From NCBI GenBank assembly GCA_938002655.1, contig CALLAC010000005.1, positions 1-64,000 on the forward strand: DNA of 64,000 bases, read 5' to 3'. The position numbers were made by a program, and so were the translations under genes. A model generated the notes under the pieces. The model made no database searches, had not been told where the DNA came from, and saw only the letters and a program-made list of their open reading frames with translations. Positions 21,555-32,057 of this stretch are shown here, in pieces. Numbering within the stretch: the first letter of the stretch is position 1; each line of letters begins with the position of its first letter. The DNA comes from an uncultured Cytophagales bacterium (GTDB taxonomy: Bacteria; Bacteroidota; Bacteroidia; Cytophagales; Thermonemataceae).

Positions 21555-22619
21555 ATGCGTTCTTTTGTTTTACTTCTTTTACATTTACCTTTTTTATCAT
21601 TTGCTCAAACCCTTAATCAAGAACAAGCTCAAAGACTTGCCCAATTGCCCTTGAAATGTTTGGAGCAAGAATACCCCAACAAGCTCAATCAAGTGCTTGC
21701 AGATGAGAAAGATTTGCAAAGCCCCAAAACTTTACATCCCGCCTTTTATGGTTGTTTTGATTGGCACTCGGCAGTACACGGGCATTGGAGTTTGGCGTAT
21801 TTGCTTCGTAAATTTCCAGACTTGCCTCAAAAAGAGGAAATTATCCAAAAACTTTCTAATCATCTTTCAGTGAGCAACATTCAAAAAGAAATTGCTTATT
21901 TTACCAAAAAGCACGAATACGCTTTTGAGCGAACTTATGGCTGGGCTTGGCTTTTGGCTTTACAACAAGAATTAAATACGCACCCCGAACCACGATTGCA
22001 AAGTTTAGCAAATCATCTTCAACCACTTTCCGATTTACTGGTGGCTCGTTATCAAGAGTTTTTACCAAAGTTATTGTACCCAATACGTGTAGGTACGCAT
22101 ACAAATACTGCATTCGGAATGAATTTGGCTTGGGATTACGCCGTAGCTACAAAAAACTATGCTTTTCAGGAACTTTTACGAAAAGAAGCTCAAAGGCTCT
22201 TTGCTAACGATATAGCCTGCCCTTTTGCTTGGGAGCCAAGTGGTACAGATTTCCTTTCGCCTTGCATAGAAGAAATGGCTCTGATGATGAGAGTTTTGTC
22301 TAAGCAAGCCTTTTTAGCGTGGGCTAAAAAGTTTGCTCCTGCTTTATTTCAAAAAAATTTTCGTTGGCAAGTTGCGAAAGTATCAGATCGCAAAGATGGG
22401 CATCTAGTTCATCTTGATGGCTTGAATTTCAGTAGGGCTTGGAATTTGTTTGATTTGGCAAGTCGTTATAGCGAATTTGCTCATTTGAAAAAAGTAGCTG
22501 AAGAATGCTTACGTTTTTCTTTGCCTGTTATCACAGATGGAAACTACGAAGGTGAGCACTGGCTTGCTTCTTTTGCCCTAAGGGCATTTTATTTTTCAGA
22601 GATAGGAAGCAAAAGATAA
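21555..22619 (+). CDS. DUF2891 family protein with signal peptide
   Basis: HPAFYGCFDWHSAVHGHWSLAYLLR, RVGTHTNTAFGMNLAWDYA, WEPSGTDFLSPCIEEMALM. Confidence 0.85.
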   Translation: MRSFVLLLLHLPFLSFAQTLNQEQAQRLAQLPLKCLEQEYPNKLNQVLADEKDLQSPKTLHPAFYGCFDWHSAVHGHWSLAYLLRKFPDLPQKEEIIQKLSNHLSVSNIQKEIAYFTKKHEYAFERTYGWAWLLALQQELNTHPEPRLQSLANHLQPLSDLLVARYQEFLPKLLYPIRVGTHTNTAFGMNLAWDYAVATKNYAFQELLRKEAQRLFANDIACPFAWEPSGTDFLSPCIEEMALMMRVLSKQAFLAWAKKFAPALFQKNFRWQVAKVSDRKDGHLVHLDGLNFSRAWNLFDLASRYSEFAHLKKVAEECLRFSLPVITDGNYEGEHWLASFALRAFYFSEIGSKR

Positions 22620-22686
22620 GAATTTGCTTTTTCCAAAGATTGAAGGCTATGTAATTGCTATCGCCTAAAAAGAACTTACCCAACCT

Positions 22687-22719
22687 AAACCTATGAGGTT
22701 TAAAAAACCTCATAGGTTT
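22687..22719. repeat. Perfect 15-bp inverted repeat AAACCTATGAGGTTT-AAA-AAACCTCATAGGTTT (dispersed palindrome family / terminator)
   Basis: Direct reading; similar copies at ~168, ~55611 and ~63872. Confidence 0.85.
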
Positions 22720-22747
22720 TCTTAAAATAGATTACCTTCGGCGACCA

Positions 22748-24397
22748 CTAATTATCCTCCAATACTTTCTCTGTTTCAGGCTTTCTACCTTCAGGAAAAT
22801 TTTCTTTCATATCAAATTGTTTTTCCCAACGCTCCATTTCTTTTTTACGAACTTCCTCCGATTTTTTCACCATATCCACAAGTACCATCAAGGCATTTTG
22901 GTTCTTATCGCTCATATTGACAGTGATAAGCGTCTGATTTTTCTTGTTTTTTACTTTATCAGAAATAAAAGTTACACTTTCAAAAGGGAAATTTGAAGCA
23001 TATACTTCACCAAAAGCCGATTGTTTATATTGTTGGGAATTGATAAGAGCATCAAAAAAAGGCTTACCAACATAAATAGACGAAGCAAAAGAGGTTGCTT
23101 TTTCTACAAGCTCGCCTTTCAATTTACTTTCTTCCTTTTTGATAGCTTCAAAAAAAGATTTGTTTAGCGTGATATAGGCTACATTTTTCTTGATTATGAT
23201 GCCTCCAAAGCCTTTGAACTCGTAGTTATCATTGCTTTTAATAATGGCTCCTTGTGCTTGTTTGCTCAAAATACTCATTACTTCATCGAAGGCGGCTTTA
23301 TCTTTGATACCCAAAGAAATCACAAAATCTACGGGAAATTCTTGTGCAAAAAGGTTGGCATCAAAATTGACTTTTTCAGTTACACCAAAGATTTCACCTG
23401 TAAGGGCTTTGGCAAGTAATTCGCCTTTCAGACCTACATCTTTGAGGCTGTTATCTACTTCGCTAGATAGACCTTTTTCTTGCAAAAACTTCCAAATTCC
23501 TTCTAGATTTAGGGCTATGCTAAAGCCTGTGCTTGCCTCTGCAAATGGAATATTTTTTGCCAAATCACTGGAGATTTTTTCACGTGCAATTTGGTCATTC
23601 ATTTTCTGCATATAGTCGTTACCCGAGTAGTCTATAGCGGCGGTAATTTTCCCTTTTTCAAAGTTGAAGCCTAATACTATGTAAGTATCTTTGGTATCAG
23701 CCGCTATACCCAAAGCTAAAGTTGCTTGCATAGTACTTTGTGTGCCTGCTTTGGCAATTTTATCGGCATCTACCCACATCAAAATATCGTAGTTCTTGCT
23801 GATGGCTTCTTTGAAAGAGGCATTGCTTACAAGGCTTTCGCTATCACTCATTGCAAAGTACTTTTTCATATCGTCATCAGAAGGACTTTTTGAACGCAAG
23901 AGTGCATTTTTACCTTGCCAAGCTACTTTGTTACCATTGCTGAAAGTAGCTATTTTGATTTTGCCTTTATCGTTGATTTCAGGCTTTTTTTCACCTATTT
24001 CTTGCCAGAATGTATCATCTTTCAAGAATTTCAAGAATTTTTCTTCATTATCCAGAGCAAAAGCCAATCCACCGATGGGATTTTCTTTTTCTGCATCAAT
24101 AGCAAATATGTAAGCACTATTGAGCAAATCAATCCCAGAGTCTAAGAATTTTTTGGCAGTTTTAGAGGTTTTCTTGGCTTCTTCATTATCTTGTCCCATA
24201 TTTTTCAGACTTTCTTCGCTTACAAGTTCTTGCAAAGAAATAGTCTTACTTGTGAGACTTTTCATATCCATTTTGAGTACAACACCAGCATTTTTGGGAA
24301 TGAGTTTGCTATGTTCGGGAGCAGATGATTTCTTGCACGAAGCTATCAGAAGTGTTAGCGATAGAAGAGTTGAGCAAAAGAAAATTCGATGTATCAT
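22748..24397 (-). CDS. DUF4836 family lipoprotein
   Basis: MIHRIFFCSTLLSLTLLIASCKKS lipobox, LIPKNAGVVLKMDMKSL. Confidence 0.8.
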   Translation of the reverse strand: MIHRIFFCSTLLSLTLLIASCKKSSAPEHSKLIPKNAGVVLKMDMKSLTSKTISLQELVSEESLKNMGQDNEEAKKTSKTAKKFLDSGIDLLNSAYIFAIDAEKENPIGGLAFALDNEEKFLKFLKDDTFWQEIGEKKPEINDKGKIKIATFSNGNKVAWQGKNALLRSKSPSDDDMKKYFAMSDSESLVSNASFKEAISKNYDILMWVDADKIAKAGTQSTMQATLALGIAADTKDTYIVLGFNFEKGKITAAIDYSGNDYMQKMNDQIAREKISSDLAKNIPFAEASTGFSIALNLEGIWKFLQEKGLSSEVDNSLKDVGLKGELLAKALTGEIFGVTEKVNFDANLFAQEFPVDFVISLGIKDKAAFDEVMSILSKQAQGAIIKSNDNYEFKGFGGIIIKKNVAYITLNKSFFEAIKKEESKLKGELVEKATSFASSIYVGKPFFDALINSQQYKQSAFGEVYASNFPFESVTFISDKVKNKKNQTLITVNMSDKNQNALMVLVDMVKKSEEVRKKEMERWEKQFDMKENFPEGRKPETEKVLEDN

Positions 24398-24468
24398 AAT
24401 TTTAATGATTTTGAGGTTGACTTGCGACAGTAAAGGTCTCAATATTTTTTGTAAAACACAAAAAAATC

Positions 24469-26253
24469 TTACATTTTTTCGGGTACATCTATACCTAGCA
24501 GATACATTCCTTGTTTAATGGTTTCGGCTGTTAGTTCGCATAAAAGTAAACGGAATTGCATAGCCTCTGCGTTTTCTGCTTTCAGAATAGGGCATTCGGC
24601 ATAGAAAATACTGAAAATTTTACAAAGCTCATAAACATATTGAGCCAAGATATAAGGTGCATATTTTTCTACGGCATTTTGTAAAGCATTAGCGTATTCT
24701 GCCAGCTGATAGATCAGAGTTATTTCTATGGAATGCAAATTTGCATAGTTTTCCCAAGAGGCATTCGTATTGTTTTCTTGTGCTTTACGCAATACCGAGC
24801 GTATACGTGCGTGTGTGTATTGAATAAATGGGGCGGCATCACCTTCAAAATTTACGGATTCTTCCGGATTGTAGAGTATTTTCTTGTGAGGGTCGATTTT
24901 GAGCAAAAAATATTTCAAAGCTCCCAAGCCAATCATTTCAAAGAGTTTTTCTTTTTCTACTTCTGAAAAAGAGCTTTCTGTACGTGCCGCTTGCATTTTT
25001 TCTAAGGTTTTGGCTTTGGCTAAGCCTATTACCTCTTCAATCAGGTCATCGGCATCTACTACGGTACCTTCGCGAGATTTCATTTTACCTGTGGGCAACT
25101 CTACCATTCCATAACTTAGGTGGTGCAAGCCATCAGCATAGCCTCTGCCTAGCTTTTTGAGAATAAGAAACAAGACTTTGAAGTGATAGTCTTGCTCGTT
25201 GCCTACTACATAAATCATTTTATCCATTTGATGATGTTTGTAGCGTAAATCGGCAGTGCCTAAATCTTGCGTAATATACACCGAAGTTCCATCGGCACGC
25301 AGAACGAGCTTGTGGTCTAAACCCTCAGCAGTCAGATCAATCCATATCGAACCATCTTCCTTTTTGTAGAAAATTCCTTTTTCCAAACCTTCTTGAATAA
25401 TATCTTTTCCGAGCAAATACGTATCCGATTCGTAATAAACACTATCAAAATTTACACCCAATTTAGCATAAGTAGCATTAAAACCCTCATACACCCAGCC
25501 ATTGAGTTTTTTCCATAATTCAACGACTTGGCTATCCCCTTTTTCCCATTTTACAAGCATTTCTTGGGCTTTTTGGATAGCTTCTGCCCTTTTTTCTGCT
25601 TCTTCTTCTGTAAGCCCTTCGGCTATGAGTTTTTGCACTTGCTCTTTGTAGAGCTTATCAAACATCACATAATACTTGCCAATGAGGTGGTCGCCTTTCA
25701 AACCACTGCTATCAGGAGTTTCGCCTTTGCCAAAAAGCTCGTAGGCAAGCATAGACTTGCAAATGTGTATGCCTCTGTCGTTGATGATTTGTGTTTTATG
25801 TACTTGATAGCCATACGCAGAAAACATTCGAGAAATAGAAAATCCTAAAAAAATATTACGCAAATGCCCTAAATGCAAAGGTTTATTCGTATTGGGCGAG
25901 GAATATTCTACAACAACTTTCAAGTTTTTAGCAGGTAAAGAGAAATGTTTTTTTTCTGAAAGTTGTTTGGCTACTAAAAGCCAAGCCGTTTTTTTGAGAG
26001 AAATATTCAAAAACCCCTGTACAGCATTACATTTTTCTACGATAGGACATTTTTCTACTAAGAAATTTCCGATTTTTTGGGCTATATCAGCTGGTTTTTC
26101 GCCAAGCTCTTTGCTGAAAGGAAATACTACTAGCGTATGCGTACCTTCAAACTCTTTTTTAGTAGCTTGCAGAGCAATATTTTCAACTTTTTTTCCAAAA
26201 ATCTCTTGAAAGGCTTGTTGTATAAAAGCCCTTAAAGTTTCATTGATATTCAT
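24469..26253 (-). CDS. argS: Arginyl-tRNA synthetase
   Basis: EYSSPNTNKPLHLGHLRNIFLG (HIGH-like), GKMKSREGTVVDADDLI, DALR C-terminal domain. Confidence 0.97.
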   Translation of the reverse strand: MNINETLRAFIQQAFQEIFGKKVENIALQATKKEFEGTHTLVVFPFSKELGEKPADIAQKIGNFLVEKCPIVEKCNAVQGFLNISLKKTAWLLVAKQLSEKKHFSLPAKNLKVVVEYSSPNTNKPLHLGHLRNIFLGFSISRMFSAYGYQVHKTQIINDRGIHICKSMLAYELFGKGETPDSSGLKGDHLIGKYYVMFDKLYKEQVQKLIAEGLTEEEAEKRAEAIQKAQEMLVKWEKGDSQVVELWKKLNGWVYEGFNATYAKLGVNFDSVYYESDTYLLGKDIIQEGLEKGIFYKKEDGSIWIDLTAEGLDHKLVLRADGTSVYITQDLGTADLRYKHHQMDKMIYVVGNEQDYHFKVLFLILKKLGRGYADGLHHLSYGMVELPTGKMKSREGTVVDADDLIEEVIGLAKAKTLEKMQAARTESSFSEVEKEKLFEMIGLGALKYFLLKIDPHKKILYNPEESVNFEGDAAPFIQYTHARIRSVLRKAQENNTNASWENYANLHSIEITLIYQLAEYANALQNAVEKYAPYILAQYVYELCKIFSIFYAECPILKAENAEAMQFRLLLCELTAETIKQGMYLLGIDVPEKM

Positions 26254-26398
26254 AGCAATTTTTTATGTGCAAAAGTAAGAAAAAATTTAGCCCAATCAGG
26301 AAATTTTTAGATTTCTTGGTATGTTGCAAAAATTTTTGCTAACAATTTTGTAGCATTTGCTAAACAGAAATTGTATTTTTGCAAAAAAGGCTTTATTT

Positions 26399-27631
26399 AT
26401 GGCACAACAACTCTCTTGCTCATTTTGCGGAAGAACCAAAAAAGATGGAGCATTCTTGATAACAGGCGTAAAAGCAAATATCTGTGAGCAGTGCGTAATG
26501 CAAGCTCACGAAATTGTAATGGAAGAATTTAAGTTTGCTCGTAAGCAATTTCCTGCTAAACCCAATTTGCTCAAACCTGTAGAAATAAAAAAATATTTAG
26601 ACCAATACGTGGTAGGGCAAGATGATGCTAAAAAGGTGCTCTCGGTGGCTGTCTATAACCATTACAAAAGAATTATCTACGCCGAAAATCGTCAGAAAGA
26701 AGAAATTCAGGTAGAAAAGTCGAATATCATAATGGTAGGACGCACCGGCACAGGAAAAACCTACTTGGCTCGTACTCTTGCTAATCTTTTGCAAGTGCCC
26801 TTCGCTATTGCCGATGCTACCGTTTTCACAGAAGCAGGCTATGTGGGCGAAGATGTAGAAAGCATTTTATCAAGGCTCTTGCAAGCGGCTGATTTCAATG
26901 TGAAAGCCGCCGAAAAAGGTATTGTTTATATTGATGAAATCGATAAAATAGCTCGCAAAGCCGACAACCCCTCTATTACGCGTGATGTGAGCGGCGAAGG
27001 CGTACAACAAGGCTTGCTCAAACTTTTAGAAGGCTCTATTGTGAATGTACCCCCGCAAGGCGGCAGAAAACACCCCGAACAAAAAATGACCCCTATCAAT
27101 ACAGAAAACATTTTATTCATTTGTGGTGGAGCTTTTGACGGTATCGAACGCATCATCGCCAGACGCATGAATACCAACCCGATTGGTTTTACAAACGAAA
27201 AAAATAATTTGGTACAAGATACCGAAGACCTGCTGCAATTTGTAACACACCAAGACCTGAAAACTTTTGGGCTTATTCCCGAACTACTAGGGCGTTTGCC
27301 TGTGGTTACAAGTTTAGAACCACTTTCTCGCGATACGCTTAAAAAAATCTTATACGAACCTAAAAATGCTCTTACCAAGCAATATCAAAAACTTTTTGAA
27401 ATGGAGGGTATCCAACTAATCTTCGAGGAAAGTGCCTTGGATTATATTGTTGATAAAGCCATTGAACTCAATTTAGGAGCAAGAGGCTTACGCTCTATTT
27501 GCGAAGCTATTATGAATGACGCAATGTTTGAGCTACCTTCCCAAAAAGACATAAAAGTCCTTGAAATAGATGCCGATTACGCCGCCGAAAAGTTTGAAAA
27601 ATCTAAACTTGCCAAACTGAAAGTCGCATAA
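26399..27631 (+). CDS. clpX: ATP-dependent Clp protease ATP-binding subunit ClpX
   Basis: [17 protein letters not shown] zinc-binding domain, [27 protein letters not shown]. Confidence 0.97.
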   Translation: MAQQLSCSFCGRTKKDGAFLITGVKANICEQCVMQAHEIVMEEFKFARKQFPAKPNLLKPVEIKKYLDQYVVGQDDAKKVLSVAVYNHYKRIIYAENRQKEEIQVEKSNIIMVGRTGTGKTYLARTLANLLQVPFAIADATVFTEAGYVGEDVESILSRLLQAADFNVKAAEKGIVYIDEIDKIARKADNPSITRDVSGEGVQQGLLKLLEGSIVNVPPQGGRKHPEQKMTPINTENILFICGGAFDGIERIIARRMNTNPIGFTNEKNNLVQDTEDLLQFVTHQDLKTFGLIPELLGRLPVVTSLEPLSRDTLKKILYEPKNALTKQYQKLFEMEGIQLIFEESALDYIVDKAIELNLGARGLRSICEAIMNDAMFELPSQKDIKVLEIDADYAAEKFEKSKLAKLKVA

Positions 27632-27734
27632 AGCTTGCAGAAGGAAAAAACTACAAATAAAACCTTGAGCATTCAAAATTTCCACAATGATTTGGAAAAT
27701 TTTTAGGCAAATCAGTCAAATTTCTTTAGATAGT

Positions 27735-28436
27735 ATGCGTAAAAAATTAGTTGTACTTTCAGGAGCAGGTATTAGTGCTGAAAGTGGCATCCGTACTTTT
27801 AGAGATACAGGCGGACTGTGGGAAAATTATGATATTTTGGACGTAGCAAGCCCTATGGGCTGGGCTAAAAATCCTGCATTAGTATTAGATTTTTATAACC
27901 AACGGCGTCGTCAGCTCTTTTCCGTAGAGCCCAATCCAGGGCATAAAGCCCTCGCAGAATTAGAAAAATATTTTGATGTAGTGGTTATCACCCAAAATGT
28001 GGATAACCTACACGAAAGAGCAGGTTCATCGAATGTTGTGCATCTTCATGGCGAACTGCTCAAAGTCAGAAGTACCATAGACCCGAATCTGGTGTATCAT
28101 TGGGAAAAAGATTTGCATTTAGGCGACTTGTGTGAAAAAGGTTCACAGCTACGCCCACATATCGTTTGGTTTTACGAAGAAGTGCCTATGATGGAAGTTG
28201 CCGCCATAGAAGCCCAAACCGCAGATATTTTTATAGTAGTAGGTACTTCGATGGTAGTATATCCAGCAGCAGGACTTATCAATTATGTAGCTCGCGAAGT
28301 GCCTAAATTCGTTATTGATATAGAACCGCCGAATATCAACCTCAATTACTTTCATAATCTTACTTTTATTCAGGAAAAAGCAGGTGTAGCCTTACCCAAA
28401 CTTGCTCAAAAACTTGTTGAAATGTATGCCAATTAG
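27735..28436 (+). CDS. cobB: SIR2 family NAD-dependent deacylase
   Basis: VVLSGAGISAESGIRTFRDTGGLW, TQNVDNLHERAG, VHLHGEL, RPHIVWFYEEVP; start at MRKKLVV. Confidence 0.93.
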   Translation: MRKKLVVLSGAGISAESGIRTFRDTGGLWENYDILDVASPMGWAKNPALVLDFYNQRRRQLFSVEPNPGHKALAELEKYFDVVVITQNVDNLHERAGSSNVVHLHGELLKVRSTIDPNLVYHWEKDLHLGDLCEKGSQLRPHIVWFYEEVPMMEVAAIEAQTADIFIVVGTSMVVYPAAGLINYVAREVPKFVIDIEPPNINLNYFHNLTFIQEKAGVALPKLAQKLVEMYAN

Positions 28437-29220
28437 CAGGAAAGAAACAGCAAGCAAGAAGCAAGAAATCAGAAAGTTTATTTTTACAGCCGCTTTTCTA
28501 TGGCTTATGACAGCTACTTCTGCCCAAGTTCCTCAATCTTATCCACTCAACCTAAGAAATTTTGACGAGAACAAAGTAAAAGAAATTAAAAAAAATCCCG
28601 AATTTGATTATTCTGAAAAGGTTGAATACTATGACAAATACGACCATGATTGGCAATGGAAGCAGTGGCGTTATGAAGAATACCAACGCAATAAAAAAAA
28701 TGAGCATCTAAAAGCTCAAAAATTCCAAGAGGCTTCCCAAGCCCTTAAAACTACCTTAAAAGAAAACTTTATTTACGTTGCTATCGCTATTCTACTTATC
28801 TGCCTGATTTTAATGCTCTTGGGCTTTGATGTAAAGCCTTGGTTTACTTTCAATAAAAAAGTAAAAAAACTAAAAAAAGAAGTAGTTGTTTGTGAAGATA
28901 ATTTGGCAACTATCAGCCAAGAACAATTAGAAGTTTCTTTGCGAAAAGCTATTGCTCAACAAAAATACAACGATGCTTTGCGATATGCTTATTTGAAGGC
29001 ATTACAACTACTTGCTAAAAATAACCTTATAGAACTCTCTCAACAAAAAACCAACGCAGACTATCAAATCGAACTGCAAGAAAAAAAAGCCAGTCTTTCA
29101 GAAAGTTTCAAAGCTATTTCTAAAATTTTTACTTACATCAGATATGGTGAATTTGTAGTTTCGCAAGAGCAGTTTGTTATGCTTTTCCCTCATTTTGAAA
29201 GTTTTTACCAAAAAATTTAA
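28420..29220 (+). CDS. DUF4129-like single-pass membrane protein
   Basis: One TM (ENFIYVAIAILLICLILMLLGF) followed by QQKYNDALRYAYLKALQLLAKNNLIELSQQKTNADY, typical of DUF4129 tails; exact start uncertain. Confidence 0.6.
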   Translation, partial: KCMPISRKETASKKQEIRKFIFTAAFLWLMTATSAQVPQSYPLNLRNFDENKVKEIKKNPEFDYSEKVEYYDKYDHDWQWKQWRYEEYQRNKKNEHLKAQKFQEASQALKTTLKENFIYVAIAILLICLILMLLGFDVKPWFTFNKKVKKLKKEVVVCEDNLATISQEQLEVSLRKAIAQQKYNDALRYAYLKALQLLAKNNLIELSQQKTNADYQIELQEKKASLSESFKAISKIFTYIRYGEFVVSQEQFVMLFPHFESFYQKI

Positions 29221-29749
29221 GCTTACTTTCAATAGCTTTTATTGCCTTGTGCATTCGTTTTTCTGCTTTCCCTTCAATGAGTACATACGGAAAACGCAAT
29301 TTTTGTAAATAAAACTCATAAAGCTTGTGAATTTCTTTTCTTTTCTCTATATCGGGTTGTTCTCGCAAAGGATCAGCTTCCCATGGCAAATCAATGTTAC
29401 AGAGTAAATACAAATCGTAGGTTTGTTTGGAAAGTTTTTCTGCAATCCAGCTATGCGATTTTCCAAAAACATATTCGCACCAGATATGTGTAACCAACAG
29501 CTCGGTATCAATAAAAATTATTGGTAAGGAAGGATTTTTAGCAATGTTTTCGTTGATAAGCTTGTGCTGAGCCTTAGCAATTTGAAGCACATCGTCAAAG
29601 GTATATTTTCTGCCCAAATTATTCAGGTATTCACGGGCATACTCTTGTACCCAAATGCTTTGGTAGTGTTTTGCTAAATTTTCGGCAAGCGTACTTTTCC
29701 CTGTTGCTTCTACACCTACAATGGCAATTTTGAGCATTTTTTCTTGCAA
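29177..29749 (-). CDS. AAA family ATPase, NadR/Ttd14-like nucleotide kinase domain
   Basis: IVGVEATGKSTLAENLAKHY P-loop, VQEYAREYL, WEADPLREQPD. Confidence 0.85.
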   Translation of the reverse strand: MQEKMLKIAIVGVEATGKSTLAENLAKHYQSIWVQEYAREYLNNLGRKYTFDDVLQIAKAQHKLINENIAKNPSLPIIFIDTELLVTHIWCEYVFGKSHSWIAEKLSKQTYDLYLLCNIDLPWEADPLREQPDIEKRKEIHKLYEFYLQKLRFPYVLIEGKAEKRMHKAIKAIESKLKFFGKNFQNEGKA

Positions 29750-29837
29750 TATAGTATTTTTTTAGAAAAAAATGTTTCTTTGCAAAAGATAAATTGCACA
29801 CAAACCCAACTACTCGATAATAAAAGGTGTAAAGGCT

Positions 29838-30602
29838 ATGCTGAAATGGAAATTGATGCTCAACTCTTTTCCTATTGCTTTAGGTATTGTAGGAATGAAG
29901 TTTGTTTTGGTAGAATTTTTAAATTTTTGGGGGTGGGTAGAATTAGGAGATGTAGTGCTTGTAGTAAGTGCAGGAGTATTTCTTATAGGTTTTATGCTTA
30001 CAGGTACTCTTGCCGACTATAAAGAAAGCGAAAGAATACCTGGCGAAATTGCTTCTACTTTAGAGAGCATCGAAGAGACTTGCCTGAATTTGGCAGAGAA
30101 GGTTTCTTACTCCAAAGATACTGTCTTGCAATACTGCCAACAAATGGCAGTCTGCATTGATAAATGGTTTCTGAAAAAAGTTTCTGACGAAGAAATGTTT
30201 GCTTCATTGCAAAATTTCAACACTTTACTCAACGATTTGGATAAGCAGGGAGCTACTCCACCCGTACTGGCAAGAGTTTTCAATGAACTTGCTCTACTTC
30301 GCCGTATTCTTACGCGTACGTGTGTAATTTCTCGTACTGGTTTTCTTGCCACAGGCTATGCTCTTTTAGAAGTGCTTTTGGTAGTAATTTCGGCTACTAT
30401 GCTGATTGTCAGATTTAAAAATTTGGTAGCAATGGGCTTGGTAGTATTCTTTATCGTACTGGTGTATGTGTATATGTATCGTCTCATCAGAGATATTGAT
30501 GACCCTTTTGAATACGTTGAGGGCAAAGAAAATATTACAGAAGTAGCTCTCTTCCCTCTACACGAATACATAGAGCGTTTAAGCAAACGAATAAATGTAT
30601 GA
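29838..30602 (+). CDS. Hypothetical membrane protein
   Basis: Complete ORF, several TM segments, TGTLADYKESERIPGEIASTLESIEE; overlaps next gene by 4 nt. Confidence 0.6.
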   Translation: MLKWKLMLNSFPIALGIVGMKFVLVEFLNFWGWVELGDVVLVVSAGVFLIGFMLTGTLADYKESERIPGEIASTLESIEETCLNLAEKVSYSKDTVLQYCQQMAVCIDKWFLKKVSDEEMFASLQNFNTLLNDLDKQGATPPVLARVFNELALLRRILTRTCVISRTGFLATGYALLEVLLVVISATMLIVRFKNLVAMGLVVFFIVLVYVYMYRLIRDIDDPFEYVEGKENITEVALFPLHEYIERLSKRINV

Positions 30603-31324
30603 ATCTTATACTTTCTGAAAATGAAAAAACAGCAGTTTGGGCTTTGGCTTGTGTTACATTGGGTTTTGTTGCTTATTGGTTTATTTCGCAATCGGTATTT
30701 TTAGAAAAAATTTTTGAAAAAAAATATCAACCCCGAGAAAAAGCTATTTATTGGGTAGTATTTCAAAGATTTGTAGGAGCATTTTTTTTAGGTATTTTCC
30801 CAATAATTGTAATGAGCTTTGGAGCAAAGTTCTTTCCAAACCAATATGGTGATGTACTACCTACAAGCAGTAATACTTGGTGGTGGATTTTGGGGCTTTC
30901 AGCTCTGATTTTACCTCTCAACTACTTTAATGCTAAAAAAACTGATAATTTGGAAATGTATCCTCAAATTCGTGCCAAAGAATGGACAATCAGTACTTTT
31001 CTGTGGGAATATGGTACATGGGTACTGTATTTGTATGCGTATGAATTGCTTTTCAGAGGTATTTTACTTTTTGCTATCTGGCGAGCCACACAAATGGTGT
31101 GGCTTTCTATTGCAGTAAATGTTGCGATTTATGCCATAGCTCACATTCCAAAAGGGCAAAAAGAAGCAATTGGAGCCATTCCTTTAGGAGCAGTGCTCTC
31201 GTATCTTACACTCGCCGAAGGCAATATCTGGATTGCAGTGATTGTACATATTGTTTTAGCACTTAGCAATTCTTTTTTTTCATTTTTGGCTCAACCAGAC
31301 TTTAAGTTTGTAAAAAGGAAGTAA
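30599..31324 (+). CDS. CPBP family intramembrane glutamic endopeptidase-like protein
   Basis: YELLFRGILLFAI, AIAHIPKGQKEAIGAIPLGAVLSYLTLAEGNIWIAVIVHIVLALSN. Confidence 0.8.
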   Translation: MNLILSENEKTAVWALACVTLGFVAYWFISQSVFLEKIFEKKYQPREKAIYWVVFQRFVGAFFLGIFPIIVMSFGAKFFPNQYGDVLPTSSNTWWWILGLSALILPLNYFNAKKTDNLEMYPQIRAKEWTISTFLWEYGTWVLYLYAYELLFRGILLFAIWRATQMVWLSIAVNVAIYAIAHIPKGQKEAIGAIPLGAVLSYLTLAEGNIWIAVIVHIVLALSNSFFSFLAQPDFKFVKRK

Positions 31325-31737
31325 ATTTGTGTAAAAGCCAATCAAAGCCTTCTTTTGCACCAATGGGAATACTAAAATTGAACTAAAATACGCTACACGT
31401 AGTTTGTTGAATTAAACAACTTACTTTGAAAACTAAAAAAAAGGTAGTGTTTAACGAGTAAATGCTACTAAATTTTTTTGTAAATCTGCTAAAAAGTTGT
31501 GATAATTACAAAATTGCATTTTTCTATGGATTAAAAAACTCAAGCGAGCCGTAAAGGAAATTATAGTTTGCTCTTGCAATCAAGCCCATATCAAAGACAA
31601 ATAGGTGCAAACCTTGCTCTTGTTGATAGGTAAAAAATGAATATCATTAAATATTTTGCGACTCACTTGCCCACTAATTTGGCTGATAGTTTTCTCTAAA
31701 TATATAAAAATACCTACGGTTACCACATTTTTGCCGT

Positions 31738-32057
31738 TCAATAAGTTAGTTCGCCATCAAACCTAAAACCTGTGCTTACCCCCATACTATTTGCTGTATG
31801 ATAAGCTAATGCAAAATTCCAGTTCGGATTGCCCTGCAAACGTAAAGACAAACTGACAAATTTCTTCTCCATTCCGATTTCTTTTCTGCGAAAAGACTTT
31901 TTTGGATATGTTGAGCCTGTGAGCTTGCTACGCCTATAATAGGCTCGATGAATGAGGCTTTTTGTGCAAAAACAGATGAAGAAATAACGAAAAGTATAAC
32001 AAAAAATATTTCACAGTTTTTTAAAAATTCTTTATTCGGATTGGAAAGCCTAAACAA
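31738..32057 (-). pseudogene. Frameshifted outer-membrane beta-barrel protein remnant
   Basis: Signal-peptide half KNCEIFFVILFVISSSVFAQKASFIEPIIGVASSQAQHIQK runs into a 6-T (6-A on coding strand) tract at 31898-31903. One extra base restores KSFRRKEIGMEKKFVSLSLRLQGNPNWNFALAYHTANSMGVSTGFRFDGELTY*. Confidence 0.65.

Noticed and set aside
29744-30022. 92-aa ORF upstream of the 29838 membrane protein
   Set aside because: Cys/Arg-rich out-of-frame reading of the real gene.
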